A stretch of 64,000 nucleotides of DNA from JAICYJ01 sp963737445 (lineage in GTDB: Bacteria > Actinomycetota > Thermoleophilia > Gaiellales > JAICJC01), in contig CAVTSO010000015.1 in NCBI GenBank assembly GCA_963737445.1, positions 434,001 to 498,000 of the forward strand, in the 5' to 3' direction. Shown here in pieces: positions 36,842-46,111 of the stretch. A program made the position numbers and the translations under genes. A model generated the notes under the pieces. That model saw nothing but the letters and a program-made list of their open reading frames with translations, was not told where the DNA came from and made no database searches. The first letter of the stretch is position 1. Every line of letters starts with the position of its first letter.

Positions 36842-38261
36842 CGTCGACGCGGTCGTCGTCGGCTCCGGCCCCAACGGGCTGGCCGCCGCCATCACGCTCG
36901 CCCGCGCCGGCCGCTCGGTGCGGGTGCTGGAAGCCGCCGAGCAGATCGGCGGCGGCACCCGCACCGGGCAGTTGACGCTGCCCGGCTTCCGGCACGACGT
37001 CTGCTCGGCCGTGCACCCGCTGGCCATCGCGTCGCCGGTGCTGCAGGCGCTGACCTTGGCCAAGCACGGCTGCGAGTTCGTGCAGCCGGAGATCCCGCTC
37101 GCGCACCCGCTCGACGGCGGCTACGCCGGCGTGTTGCACCGATCGATCAGCGAGACGGCCGAGGGGCTGGGCGCCGACGCCGCCGCCTACCGCGCGCTGA
37201 TGGAGCCGACCGTGCGCGACTGGGAGGGCATCATCAGCGACAACATGATGGCGCCGGTGCCGCGGATCCCTCGCCACCCGCGCGCCACGACCCGGTTCGG
37301 GCTGCTGGCGCTGCGGCCGGCGACGCGGCTGGCACGCTCGCGCTTCCAGACCGAGGCGGCGCGGGCGCTGTTTGCCGGCAGCGCCGCCCACGCCATGCAG
37401 CCGCTCGGACAGCCCGGCACCGCCGCGTTCGGGCTGGTGCTGAACATGCTCGGCCACGCCGTCGGGTGGCCGGTCGCGCGCGGCGGCTCACAGGCGATCG
37501 CTGATGCAATGGCGTCGCTGCTGCGGTCGCTGGGCGGCGAGATCGAGACCGGCCGCCAGGTGACGTCGATGGCCGACCTGCTGGGCCCGCGGGCGGTGCT
37601 GTTCGACGTGCCCCCGCGCCTGGTAGAGGGCATCGCCGCAGAAGCGCTGCCCGGCCGCTACCGGCGCGCGCTGCGTGGCTTCCGCTACGGGCCGGGCGTC
37701 TTCAAGATCGACTACGCGCTCAGCGAGCCGGTGCCGTGGGCGGCCGAGCCGTGCCGGCGGGCCGGCACCGTGCACGTGGGCGGCGGCCTCGACGAGCTGG
37801 TGGCGTCGGAATCGGCGGTCGCAGCCGGCCGGCCTGCCGAGCGGCCGTTCGTGCTGGTTGCCCAGCAGAGCCTGGTCGACCCCTCCCGCGCGCCCGAGGG
37901 CAAGCACACGCTGTGGGCCTATTGCCACGTCCCCAACGGTTCCGACGCCGACATGACCGAGACGATCGACCGACAGCTGGAGCGGTTCGCGCCCGGATTC
38001 CGGGATGTCGTGCTGGCCCGCCACACCATGAACGCGTGTGAGGTGGAGGCTTACAACCCGAGCTACGTGGGCGGCGACATCAACAGCGGCGCCGCCGACC
38101 TGCGCCAGTTGGTGCGGCGGCCGTCTCTTCGCTGGGTGCCTTCGACCACGCCCAACCCGCGACTGCTGTTGTGTGGCGCATCGACGCCGCCGGGCGGCGG
38201 GGTGCACGGGATATGTGGGTACGCGGCCGCGCGGGCGGCGTTGCGGGGGGTGCTGAAGTAG
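36828..38261 (+). CDS. Phytoene-desaturase-like FAD-dependent oxidoreductase
   Basis: A 477-residue flavoprotein. The ADP-binding motif VVGSGPNGLAAA is at residues 10-21, followed by the Glu loop VLEAAEQIGGGTRTG. The C-terminal FAD contact CGASTPPGGGVHGICGYAAA is typical of the CrtI/amine-oxidase-like carotenoid and polyprenoid oxidoreductases. Substrate is unknown; no other carotenoid gene is near. GTG 36828 was chosen because it lies eight codons before the ADP motif. It overlaps the unknown protein upstream and ends the operon. Confidence 0.85.
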   Translation: MAAADVDAVVVGSGPNGLAAAITLARAGRSVRVLEAAEQIGGGTRTGQLTLPGFRHDVCSAVHPLAIASPVLQALTLAKHGCEFVQPEIPLAHPLDGGYAGVLHRSISETAEGLGADAAAYRALMEPTVRDWEGIISDNMMAPVPRIPRHPRATTRFGLLALRPATRLARSRFQTEAARALFAGSAAHAMQPLGQPGTAAFGLVLNMLGHAVGWPVARGGSQAIADAMASLLRSLGGEIETGRQVTSMADLLGPRAVLFDVPPRLVEGIAAEALPGRYRRALRGFRYGPGVFKIDYALSEPVPWAAEPCRRAGTVHVGGGLDELVASESAVAAGRPAERPFVLVAQQSLVDPSRAPEGKHTLWAYCHVPNGSDADMTETIDRQLERFAPGFRDVVLARHTMNACEVEAYNPSYVGGDINSGAADLRQLVRRPSLRWVPSTTPNPRLLLCGASTPPGGGVHGICGYAAARAALRGVLK

Positions 38262-38352
38262 GCCGCCAATGGACTCCGGGCCGTTGGGTCGGCGCGGTAT
38301 CGTGACGTAGGCGTCGAGCACCCGGCAGGTTTGGCGCCACGATGATCGGAGG

Positions 38353-38373
38353 GAACCCTTCGCGAAGCGGTTC
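38353..38373. promoter_or_regulatory. Dyad upstream of the DUF899 pair
   Basis: GAACC-CTTCG and CGAAG-C-GGTTC form an almost perfect inverted repeat around the 10-bp palindrome CTTCGCGAAG (38358-38367). It lies about 50 bp before the first DUF899 start. It could be an operator for a redox or stress regulator. Confidence 0.3.
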
Positions 38374-38420
38374 TACCACCGGTCATCCGTGAACACGACG
38401 CCACACGACAGGGGGACGAC

Positions 38421-39167
38421 GTGACAGAACACACGATCGGCACGCAGGAGCAGTGGCAAACGCAGCGCGACGAGCTGCTGAAGCAGGAGAAGGAGCTGAC
38501 CCGCCGCAGCGACGAGCTGGCGGCGAAGCGGCGCCGGCTGCCGTGGGTGGCGGTGGAGAAGGACTACCGCTTCGACACCGAGCGGGGGACGCAGGGCCTC
38601 GCCGACCTGTTCGACGGCCGCGGCCAGCTCATGGTCTACCACTTCATGTTCGGGCCCTCCTACGAGGCGGGATGCCCGGTCTGCACCTCGATCGCGGACA
38701 CGCTGGCCGTCCAGGTGCCGCACCTCAAGGCCAGGGACACCACCCTGATCCTTGCGTCCCGCGGGCCGCTCGCGAAGCTGATCGCCTACAGGAAGCGGAT
38801 GGGCTGGGACATCGACTGGGTGTCGAGCGCCGGCAGCGACTTCAACCGCGACATCGGCTTCCTACACACGGAGGAGGAGCTGCGGCCGTTCCTGGCAGGC
38901 GAGATTCCCGCCACGGTCGTCCAGAACGCCGAGATGTGCGGCACCACCGCCCGCGGCTACGTCGCGGAGGGGCCGGGCCTGAGCGTGTACACGCTCGCGG
39001 ACGGGGTCGTCTACCGGACATACATCAGCACCGCGCGCGGCCTCGAGCTCGCGATGCCCTACTACGCCCTGCTCGACCGCACGCCGAAGGGTCGCGACGA
39101 GCACCCCGGCACGCCGCTCTGGCTGCGCCGCCACGACGAGTACGAATCGAGCGTGGCGGCGGTCTGA
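38421..39167 (+). CDS. DUF899 thioredoxin-like protein (copy 1)
   Basis: A 248-residue protein starting at GTG 38421 behind AGGGGGA. A basic helical N-terminus (residues 8-40, heptad-like) precedes LPWVAVEKDYRFDTERG, the DUF899 opening. The thioredoxin-like active site is GCPVCTSIADTLA, and RMGWDIDWVSSAGSDFN is the usual follow-up. DUF899 proteins are thought to be peroxiredoxin-like reductases; the exact substrate is unknown. A second copy follows 50 bp downstream. Confidence 0.85.
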   Translation: MTEHTIGTQEQWQTQRDELLKQEKELTRRSDELAAKRRRLPWVAVEKDYRFDTERGTQGLADLFDGRGQLMVYHFMFGPSYEAGCPVCTSIADTLAVQVPHLKARDTTLILASRGPLAKLIAYRKRMGWDIDWVSSAGSDFNRDIGFLHTEEELRPFLAGEIPATVVQNAEMCGTTARGYVAEGPGLSVYTLADGVVYRTYISTARGLELAMPYYALLDRTPKGRDEHPGTPLWLRRHDEYESSVAAV

Positions 39168-39217
39168 CCGGCTTTGGGGTATCACTGCAGTCGGCAGTTC
39201 AACAGGAGGTGGATGAG

Positions 39218-39955
39218 ATGCCCGAGCACGCGATCGGAACTCGCGAGGAATGGCAGGCGGCCCGAAACGAGCTGGCGAAGCTCGAGGCCGAGCAGGCAGA
39301 GCGAAACCGGGAGGTCCACGAGAAGCGGCTGGCGCTGCCCTGGGTGCCGGTCGAAAAGCAGTACCAGTTCGACACCGAGGACGGCAAGAAGACGCTGGCC
39401 GAGCTGTTCGACGGGCGCTCGCAGCTGCTTGCCTACAACGTCATGTTCGGGCCCGACTACACGCTCGGCGCCTGCCCGGGTTGCACCAGCCTGGCCGACG
39501 GACTCGACGGCACGCTGGTGCATCTGAACCACAACGACATCACGCTGATCTGCTTCTCGCGGGCTCCGATCGATCGATTGGCGGCCTACAAGCAGCGGAT
39601 GGGCTGGGAGTTCCCGTACGTCTCAACCTACAACACCGACTTCGCATTCGACTTCGGCCTGGCGCTGACGGAGGAGCAGGCTCAGGGCATCCCCGAGGTC
39701 AGGGACATGACCGAGAACCCGCCCGAGTGGCTCGAGGAGTGGGCGGGCCAGGTCGGGGCCGACCTGAAGGACGGGCTGCGCGAGAACCCGAGCTGGATCG
39801 CCTTCGCACGCGAGAACGGCACCGTTTACCACACTTACACCGTGTCGGCCCCCGACCCGTTCGTGGCGCCGTACTTCAGCTTCCTGGCGGAGCGAACACC
39901 GAAGAAGGGACCGGACGAGCCGCGGTCGTTCCGAAAGGACGAGTACCCGGCCTGA
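39218..39955 (+). CDS. DUF899 thioredoxin-like protein (copy 2)
   Basis: A 245-residue paralog of the previous gene, starting at ATG 39218 behind a full AGGAGGTGGATG binding site. It has the same helical N-terminus, LPWVPVEKQYQFDTEDG, the site ACPGCTSLADGL and RMGWEFPYVSTYNTDFAFD. It has an extra loop (PEWLEEWAGQVGADLKDG) before the C-terminal strands. The active site differs from copy 1 by Pro-Gly versus Pro-Val between the cysteines, which should change the redox potential. It is likely co-transcribed with copy 1. Confidence 0.85.
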   Translation: MPEHAIGTREEWQAARNELAKLEAEQAERNREVHEKRLALPWVPVEKQYQFDTEDGKKTLAELFDGRSQLLAYNVMFGPDYTLGACPGCTSLADGLDGTLVHLNHNDITLICFSRAPIDRLAAYKQRMGWEFPYVSTYNTDFAFDFGLALTEEQAQGIPEVRDMTENPPEWLEEWAGQVGADLKDGLRENPSWIAFARENGTVYHTYTVSAPDPFVAPYFSFLAERTPKKGPDEPRSFRKDEYPA

Positions 39956-39994
39956 CGCCGGGAAGCACATACACGATCTGAACACGGACGGATG

Positions 39995-40023
39995 TTGACT
40001 TACCTCTCGCATCGGGGTACACC
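39995..40023 (+). promoter_or_regulatory. Candidate promoter of the sialidase-like gene
   Basis: TTGACT (39995-40000) and TACACC (40018-40023) with a 17-bp spacer, 33 bp before the ATG at 40057. The -35 hexamer is near consensus; the -10 lacks the final T. Confidence 0.4.
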
Positions 40024-40056
40024 TGCACCTGGCTGGCGGCTCCGGAGGAGAGTTCC

Positions 40057-41523
40057 ATGAGAGGCGAGTTTCAAGCGTGGCGTCGAGCTGTCGCGCTCGC
40101 GGCCATGGGTCTGATCGTCGCGGCCGGGACGGCCGAGGCGAACGCACCGCTGACACGGGTGAGCTCCGACCCGTACACGAATCCGAGCAGCCAGCATGCG
40201 ACCGAACTCGAGCCTGACACGTTTGCCCACCACGGCACCGTCGTCTCGGCATTCCAGGTCGGCCGCTTCTTCGACGGCGGGGCGAGCGACATCGGCGTCG
40301 TCCGTTCCGGCGACGGCGGTGCCACCTGGGACGCACCCGGCTTCCTGCACGACACATTCAACTCCGGCGACGCGTCCAGCCCGTACGAGCGCGTCAGCGA
40401 CGCGAGCGTCGCCTACGACCGCGCGCACGGCGTCTGGATCGTCTCGTCGATCCCGATCCTGCCGAACGGGGTCGTGCCGACCGTGCTGTTCAACCGCTCG
40501 ACCGACGACGGCCGCACCTGGGGGTCCGCAATCAGCATGCCGCCGCCCGTCTCGAACTCGATCAGCCTCGACAAGAACTGGACGACCTGCGACAACCATC
40601 CGTCCAGCCGGTTCTACGGCCACTGCTACACCGAGCTCGACAACTTCGGCGACGGTGACCTGGAGCTGATGTCGACCTCGACCGACGGCGGGCGCACGTG
40701 GAGCGTCCCGATTCGCACGGACGGAAACGACAAGGGCGTCGGCGGCCAGCCGGTCATGCAGCCGAGCGGCCGCGTGGTCGTCCCATTCGAGAGCCTGAAC
40801 GGCACGATCTCGGCTTTCCACTCCGACAACGGCGGGGTATCCTGGAGCCGCGGGTTCAAGGTTTCCGGGATCCGCTTCCACGGAGTCGCGGGTGGCCTGC
40901 GCACGAGCCCGCTCCCGACCGCCGAGATCGCCGGCGACGGGACGATCTACGTGGCGTGGGAGGACTGCCGCTTCCGGAAGAAGTGCCCGGCCAACGACAT
41001 CGTGTTCTCGAAGTCGTCCGACGGAGTCACCTGGACCGACCCGGCCCGCGTGCCGATCGACCCGGTGACGAGCAGCGCCGACCACTTCATCCCGGGCCTG
41101 GCCGTCGACCCGACGACCTCCGGCGCCGGCACGCACCTGGCGCTGACGTACTACTTCTATCCCAACGCCAACTGCGGCGGCGCGTGCCGCCTTGACGTTG
41201 GCTACATCTCGTCGCCGGACGGCGGCGCTCACTGGGGTGACGCGAGGCAGCTTGCCGGGCCGATGGGGCTCAGCCAGATCGCGAACACCTCACAGGGCCC
41301 GATGACCGGCGACTATATCTCGACCTCGTTCTCGGGCGGCATGGCGACGACGTTGTTCGCGGTCGGCCGCGACGCGACGACGGCCGCGTTCAACGAGGCC
41401 ATGTACTCCCCGGGCCGCCTGCCGGTCGCGAGCCTGGCGCAGGCGATACACCTAGCGAGCATCACCGGCGCGTTTGGCGCGGTCGGCACCGGCGAGACGC
41501 ACCATGCGCTGAGGGTCGACTGA
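40057..41523 (+). CDS. Secreted sialidase/BNR-repeat protein
   Basis: A 488-residue exported protein starting at ATG 40057 behind GGAGGAG. The signal peptide (AVALAAMGLIVAAGTAEA) is followed by a six-bladed propeller with Asp-boxes: SGDGGATWD, STDDGRTWG, STDGGRTWS, SDNGGVSWS, SSDGVTWTD and SPDGGAHWGD. The arrangement is that of sialidase-superfamily proteins, but the Arg triad and Tyr/Glu of true sialidases cannot be confirmed by eye. It may be a glycan-binding or glycosidase protein. The ends at 1-282 and 22641-22860 belong to relatives. Confidence 0.85.
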   Translation: MRGEFQAWRRAVALAAMGLIVAAGTAEANAPLTRVSSDPYTNPSSQHATELEPDTFAHHGTVVSAFQVGRFFDGGASDIGVVRSGDGGATWDAPGFLHDTFNSGDASSPYERVSDASVAYDRAHGVWIVSSIPILPNGVVPTVLFNRSTDDGRTWGSAISMPPPVSNSISLDKNWTTCDNHPSSRFYGHCYTELDNFGDGDLELMSTSTDGGRTWSVPIRTDGNDKGVGGQPVMQPSGRVVVPFESLNGTISAFHSDNGGVSWSRGFKVSGIRFHGVAGGLRTSPLPTAEIAGDGTIYVAWEDCRFRKKCPANDIVFSKSSDGVTWTDPARVPIDPVTSSADHFIPGLAVDPTTSGAGTHLALTYYFYPNANCGGACRLDVGYISSPDGGAHWGDARQLAGPMGLSQIANTSQGPMTGDYISTSFSGGMATTLFAVGRDATTAAFNEAMYSPGRLPVASLAQAIHLASITGAFGAVGTGETHHALRVD

Positions 41524-41780
41524 CGGAAGCGGGGCGCGTGCTCGCAGCGCGCAAGCCTCGCGTTTCGTCGATCGACCGAAGCCTTGCGGCATAGGGCCGT
41601 TGAACTGGGAGCCGCACGATTCACGTGTGTTCGGGTTCCTACGAGACCTACGATGCCGACGGTCTCGCGCGCGTACTCAGCAGCGAAGGACGGTCGCGGC
41701 TCATCCGGCGCGTCGAGCAGCTGCCGCACGATTAGACGACCCAAGGAGATGCCGAGCCGCGAAGCAACGGCCGCCAGTGG
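41524..41780 (+). other. Intergenic stretch between convergent genes
   Basis: 257 bp between the sialidase-like stop and the acyl-CoA synthetase stop. A minus-strand frame here (GISLGRLIVRQLLDAPDE) runs into the sialidase gene and is not convincing. I see no clear terminator. Confidence 0.35.
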
Positions 41781-43371
41781 TCAGGCGCCGGCGGTCGGCT
41801 GCCGGCGCTCGGCCATGCGCTTGAGCTGCGACCGGTCGACCTTGCCGCTGGCGGTGCGCGGCATCCCATCGAGAAACACGATCTCCTCCGGCGCCTTGTA
41901 CCCGACCCGCTCACGGGCGAAGCGGATCAGTTCCTGCGCCGAGGGACGCTCCGCGCCTTCACGGAGCGCTCACGTACGCCCGGACGTTCTCGCCATGCAC
42001 GAGGTCGTGGATGCCGACGACGCCGGCGCTGCCGATGCACGGGTGCTCGAGCAGGGCACCTTCGACCACCTGCGGCGTAATGTTGGAGCCGTCGTGGACG
42101 ATGATCTGCGTGCGGCGACCGCAGAAATACAGGTAGCCCTCGTCGTCGGCGCGCATGACGTCGCCGGAGTCCAGCCAGCCATCGTGGAACAGCTCTGCGG
42201 TCGCCTTCTCGTTGTCCCAATAGCCAACAGTGGCCGACGGCGCGCGGATCCACAAGCGGCCCTGCCCGCCGGCGTCGACCTGCGCCGTGGTCGCTGCGGA
42301 TCTCCACAGTGACGCCTGGCACCGGCTTGCCTACCGAGCCGACCCGGATCTCCTGGGAGGGCGGGCTGACCGCCGCAAGGCCGACCTCGGTGAGCCCGTA
42401 CGCCTCGTCGATGACGATTCCCGTCAGCCCGGTGAACTCGCGCTCGAGCTCGGCCGAGACGCAGTCGCCGGCGGCGCGGCATAGCCGCAGCGAGGCGAAG
42501 TCCTCGCCGCAAGCGCCGTGGTCGCGGGTGAGGGCGAACAGGGCCGAAGGGAGCATCGACAACACGGTCGGCCTGCCCTCCCGCAGCAACGGCAGCAGCT
42601 CATCGCCGTCGAAGCTGCGGGCGACGAGAAGATCCGGCGCCGACGCTGAGCGCGGCGAACGAAACGTAGAACGCGCCCACGTGCGACAAGGACGAGCCGG
42701 CGAGCAGCCGATCGTCGGCGCTCAGCTCCAGGCCCGCTGCCGCGATCGCAAGCATCCAGCCCACCGTCCGATGGGTGTGCGTGACACCCTTGGGAGGGCC
42801 GGTGCTGCCGGAGGTGAAGAAGATGACGTGCGGGATCGGAGGGATCCGGCCGCGGCGACGGCGGCGCCGTCGGCTCACCGTCGATCAGGTCATCGAAGGA
42901 GACACCGTCGCGGCTCGGTCGCGGGTAGCCGATCCTCCCCAGCGCCAGGTGCTGGGCCGCCCGGCTCTCGTCAAGGTCGGGCTCCCGCTCGGCATGCACC
43001 AGCAGCGCGCGTGCGCCGCTCACGTCGAGCGCATGGTCGATCTCGGTGGCGGTGTAGCGGTAGTTGAGCGGCGTCGCCACCAGCCCCGCCCGGAAGCAGG
43101 CAATGTAATGAGCGATCAGCCTCGGACGGTTCGGCATCAGCGACGCGATCCGGTCACCCGGGCGCAGCCCGAGCTCGAGATAGCTCTGCGCCAACCGCTG
43201 CGTCACGCGGTCGAGCGTCCGCCATGACCACGTGAACTCCGCACAGATCAGCGCATCCGCTTCCAGACCGCGCGCGAGCCCCGCCTCGAGCAGATCCCAT
43301 AACATTATCGGTCGATCCAGCGCCGGCCCGCTGTAGGGCACCGCAGCACCTCCCCAGTCTCGTACCGACAT
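41781..43371 (-). CDS. Acyl-CoA synthetase (AMP-forming), frameshifted
   Basis: An ANL-superfamily ligase of about 525 residues starting at ATG 43371. N-terminal part: FTWSWRTLDRVTQRLAQSYL and IASLMPNRPRLIAHYIACF. After a shift near 42850 comes the P-loop FFTSGSTGPPKGVTHTHR. After another near 42640, the A5 motif EAYGLTEVGLA. After one near 42290, DGWLDSGDVM and GRRTQIIVHDGSNITPQVVE. After a last one near 41970, the end GYKAPEEIVF and MPRTASGKVDRSQL with the catalytic Lys. It activates a carboxylic acid as acyl-adenylate and passes it to CoA. The acid is unknown. Frameshifts are likely sequence errors. Confidence 0.82.
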
Positions 43372-43495
43372 GCTGTCATCCCGGCGAACGCGATACAAGC
43401 CCAGCGCCCGACCGGCGGACATCTGCTCGGTTTCCCACGCATCCTGTAGTCTGGCGATCGAGATCCGTGTTGGGCTGAAACAGAGGGAGACGGTC

Positions 43496-43933
43496 GTGAG
43501 CCAGAGCGAGCAGACCTTTGAGGGACAGTGTTACTGCGGTGCCGTCAAGATCGAGGTCACAGGCGATGCGGCAGGCGCCGGCTACTGCCACTGCGCCTCG
43601 TGCAGGAGCTGGTCGGCGGGCCCGGTCAACGCGTTCACGCTCTGGAAGCCCGCGGCGGTCAGGGTGACCCAGGGAGAGGACAAGATCGGCGAGTACCACC
43701 AAAACGACCGGAGCTATCGTCAGTGGTGCACGGAATGCGGCGGTCATCTCCTGACGCGCCACCCGCAATGGGACCTGGTCGATGTCTACGCAGCGACGAT
43801 CCCCTCGTTTCCGTTCACACCGGGCGTCCACGTCAACTACGAGTCGACCGTGCTGCCCATGAAGGATGGCCTCCCCAAGCTCAAGGACTTCCCGGCCGAA
43901 CTGGGCGGCTCCGGCGAGACGCTCGCCGAGTAG
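43496..43933 (+). CDS. GFA family (glutathione-dependent formaldehyde-activating-like) protein
   Basis: A 145-residue zinc protein starting at GTG 43496, 8 nt after AGGGAG. The zinc-binding motifs of the GFA/Mss4-like fold are CYCGAVKIEV, CHCASCRSWS and WCTECGGHLLTRHP. The family includes S-hydroxymethylglutathione synthase, but most members are uncharacterised and formaldehyde binding is not proven. Actinobacteria use other thiols, so the glutathione link is doubtful. It is divergent from the acyl-CoA synthetase. Confidence 0.85.
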   Translation: MSQSEQTFEGQCYCGAVKIEVTGDAAGAGYCHCASCRSWSAGPVNAFTLWKPAAVRVTQGEDKIGEYHQNDRSYRQWCTECGGHLLTRHPQWDLVDVYAATIPSFPFTPGVHVNYESTVLPMKDGLPKLKDFPAELGGSGETLAE

Positions 43934-44039
43934 CGTCGTGACGCGGCAGTCGCTCCTCGGCCCCGCCCAGCGCACGCCGGCAACCGGCCGGCGGAGGGTA
44001 GGCTCCGGATCACGGTAACTGATCAACGGAGGAGCAGCC

Positions 44040-44420
44040 ATGAGTGAGCCCAAGGTGACGCATATCGACGAGATCGAGGGCGCCCACGGCGGCGTGTTCA
44101 AGCCGGTTGGCCGCACGCTGGGGGCGACCGCTTTCGGCGTCAACGTCGAGCAGTATCCGCAGGGGCATGACCGGTACCCCGAACATGACCACTCCGGCGA
44201 CGGACAGGAAGAGGTCTACTACGTGATATCCGGCCAGGCCACGCTCACGATCGACGGCGACGACCACATCATGCAGGCCGGGTCGATCGCCTACGTGCCC
44301 GCCGGGCACAGCCGGCGGTTCACCACGCCCGATCAGGGCGTGCAGTTCCTGGCCATCGGCGGCACGCCGGGCGCGCCCTTCAGCGACGTGATCGCAGCCC
44401 GCGAGAAAGCGACCACGTAA
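44040..44420 (+). CDS. Cupin domain protein
   Basis: A 126-residue single cupin starting at ATG 44040 behind GGAGGAG. Metal motif one is HDRYPEHDHSGDGQEEVYYV (His, His, Glu) and motif two YVPAGHSRRFTT (His), so a metal site is likely. The ending QGVQFLAIGGTPG is typical of small cupins of unknown role. No operon partner is obvious. Confidence 0.8.
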   Translation: MSEPKVTHIDEIEGAHGGVFKPVGRTLGATAFGVNVEQYPQGHDRYPEHDHSGDGQEEVYYVISGQATLTIDGDDHIMQAGSIAYVPAGHSRRFTTPDQGVQFLAIGGTPGAPFSDVIAAREKATT

Positions 44421-44457
44421 CGATCGTCCGACGGCCCTTGCTCGATGGGCACGGCGC

Positions 44458-44463
44458 TATAGT
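44458..44463 (+). promoter_or_regulatory. Candidate -10 hexamer TATAGT for a leaderless transcript
   Basis: TATAGT ends 8 nt before GTG 44472 and no ribosome binding site precedes the start. The -35 region (CCCTTG at 44435-44440) is weak. Confidence 0.4.
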
Positions 44464-44471
44464 GGGCTCTC

Positions 44472-45326
44472 GTGAAGGGTGAGCCTCCCCGGATTGAGCA
44501 ACCTGAGGGCGAGCCGGTGGGCGATGTCCAGGACGTGCGGAGCCGACTGGCGCGGCATGAGGAGCCGGTGTCGCCGGACCTGCTCGCTGCGTCCTTCCCG
44601 ATCTCGATGCGCGGGTACAGCCGCGAGCCCGTCGATGCACACATCGAGCGGCTCAATCGCGTGATCGCGGAGCTGGAGATGAACCGATCGCCGAGATCGG
44701 CGGTGCGAAACGCGCTCGACCGGGTGGGCGAGCAGACCTCCGGCATCCTGCGCCAGGCACGGGGAGCGGCAGAGGAGATCCTGGGAAGCGCGAACGAGGA
44801 GGCCGATCAGATCACCAGCCGTGCGGCTGCTACGGCCCGCGAGCTGATCGTGGACGCCAGTGATGACGCCGATCGAAGCCGGGCCGAGGCGGCAGAGCTC
44901 GTGCGCGCTGCCCGGGAGGAGGCCGAACGGCTGCTCGCTCAAGCTCGGGAGGACGCCGCGCGCATGGCGTCTCAAGCGCAGTCGGAGGCCGATCATCTGC
45001 GCTGGCAGTTGGATGAGGAGTTGGAGGCACGGCGCGCTGAGGCCGAGGCGAGGATGCTCGAGGTGCGTGCCGATACCGATGCCGTCTGGGAGGAGCGACA
45101 CGACCTGCTCGGGGAGATCCGCGAGTTCGCAGCCCAGGCCCGCGCGCTCGCCAGCGAGGCGGTGCAGCGATTGCCCGACCAGACGGAGGACGAAGCGGCG
45201 GCCGCGGAGAGGGCGGAATCCGGCCCCGGCGCTGGAGACGACCCGGACGAGGAGACGGGAGTGATGCCCGCCCCGGCGGGCGGTGACGACGCCGGCCACA
45301 GTGGGACCTCGCCTGCCGGCACGTAG
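44472..45326 (+). CDS. DivIVA-like coiled-coil protein
   Basis: A 284-residue protein. Residues 40-70 (ASFPISMRGYSREPVDAHIE) resemble the membrane-curvature-binding N-terminal segment of DivIVA/Wag31, with GYSREPVD in place of GYDxxEVD. A long Ala/Glu/Arg-rich coiled coil spans about residues 75-230 and an acidic, unstructured tail ends the protein. DivIVA relatives recruit cell-wall synthesis or division proteins to poles and septa. It is not next to other division genes, so it may be an accessory paralog. GTG 44472 is the first codon of the frame and leaderless translation is likely. Confidence 0.6.
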   Translation: MKGEPPRIEQPEGEPVGDVQDVRSRLARHEEPVSPDLLAASFPISMRGYSREPVDAHIERLNRVIAELEMNRSPRSAVRNALDRVGEQTSGILRQARGAAEEILGSANEEADQITSRAAATARELIVDASDDADRSRAEAAELVRAAREEAERLLAQAREDAARMASQAQSEADHLRWQLDEELEARRAEAEARMLEVRADTDAVWEERHDLLGEIREFAAQARALASEAVQRLPDQTEDEAAAAERAESGPGAGDDPDEETGVMPAPAGGDDAGHSGTSPAGT

Positions 45327-45448
45327 CCGCTGGCCCGTCGACCAGGATTAGATCTCCGCGCCGGTGGGAACCATCCCGGTAGGGCAGGTGCCAACGCATC
45401 GATGCCCGGCGGCCCGTTTCCGTGGCCGCCCAGATGGGAGGTTGGTCG

Positions 45449-46033
45449 ATGACCACACACACGCAGAATCGCGTTGCCCGGCGGCCGATGGCGGTGCTCT
45501 TGCCCGCCGTGCTCTTGATGGCGCTCGGCGCCTGGGTGTTCTTCGCACCACTGGTCGGGCCGTACTTCAGCTTCGGGTTCGACACCAGCACGCGCTGGCG
45601 CTTCTCGCAGGACCACATGCTGATGAGCCTCATCCCCGGGATCGCGATCTTCGTCGGCGGGATCCTGATGATGACGCGGAGCCGGGCCGGCGCCTGGCTG
45701 GCGGCGCTACTGGCGGTGGCCGGCGGCGTCTGGCTCGTGGTCGGCCCATCGCTTCACCAGACCTGGTCGACTACCGGCTTCCAGCCGATGGCCGGCGGCT
45801 CGTGGAAGACCGGGCTTCGCTGGATCGCCTACTTCTACGGCGCCGGCGCGCTCGCCGTATACCTCGGCGCCCAGGCGCAGGGGATGCTCGAGCGGGCGAC
45901 GGTCAAGGCGGAGCCATCCGCCCCGGCGACGTCCGTCCCGCCGGCGCCATATCGCATGACGAAGCAGACCGGAACGCCGGGGCAACGGCCGGAGTCTGAT
46001 CAGCGGCAACCGGCGGCCTCGCACAACGCGTAG
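45449..46033 (+). CDS. Hypothetical membrane protein (194 aa)
   Basis: Starts at ATG 45449, 6 nt after GGGAGG, which decides it over an upstream ATG at 45422... the longer frame has no binding site. Four hydrophobic segments: AVLLPAVLLMALGAWVFFA, LIPGIAIFVGGILMM, WLAALLAVAGGVWLVVG and WIAYFYGAGALAVYLGA. A charged tail of about 45 residues follows. I do not recognise a family. The gene ends at a strong bidirectional terminator. Confidence 0.7.
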   Translation: MTTHTQNRVARRPMAVLLPAVLLMALGAWVFFAPLVGPYFSFGFDTSTRWRFSQDHMLMSLIPGIAIFVGGILMMTRSRAGAWLAALLAVAGGVWLVVGPSLHQTWSTTGFQPMAGGSWKTGLRWIAYFYGAGALAVYLGAQAQGMLERATVKAEPSAPATSVPPAPYRMTKQTGTPGQRPESDQRQPAASHNA

Positions 46034-46047
46034 CCGCGCGGCGTACC

Positions 46048-46087
46048 CGGAAGGGGTGTCGGCGGGGTTCTGCCGGCACCCCCTCCG
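46048..46087. terminator. Bidirectional hairpin between convergent genes
   Basis: CGGAAGGGGTGTCGGC (46048-46063) pairs with GCCGGCACCCCCTCCG (46072-46087) over 16 positions with two mismatched or G-T positions and an 8-nt loop. It lies in the 78-bp gap between the two converging stop codons. Confidence 0.55.
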
Positions 46088-46111
46088 GCAGTCCCCTCGC
46101 CGCACCGGCGG

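Noticed and set aside
41313..41744. Minus-strand frame in the gap after the sialidase-like gene
   Set aside because: GISLGRLIVRQLLDAPDE looked helix-turn-helix-like, but the frame has no binding site and runs deep into the antisense of the sialidase gene.
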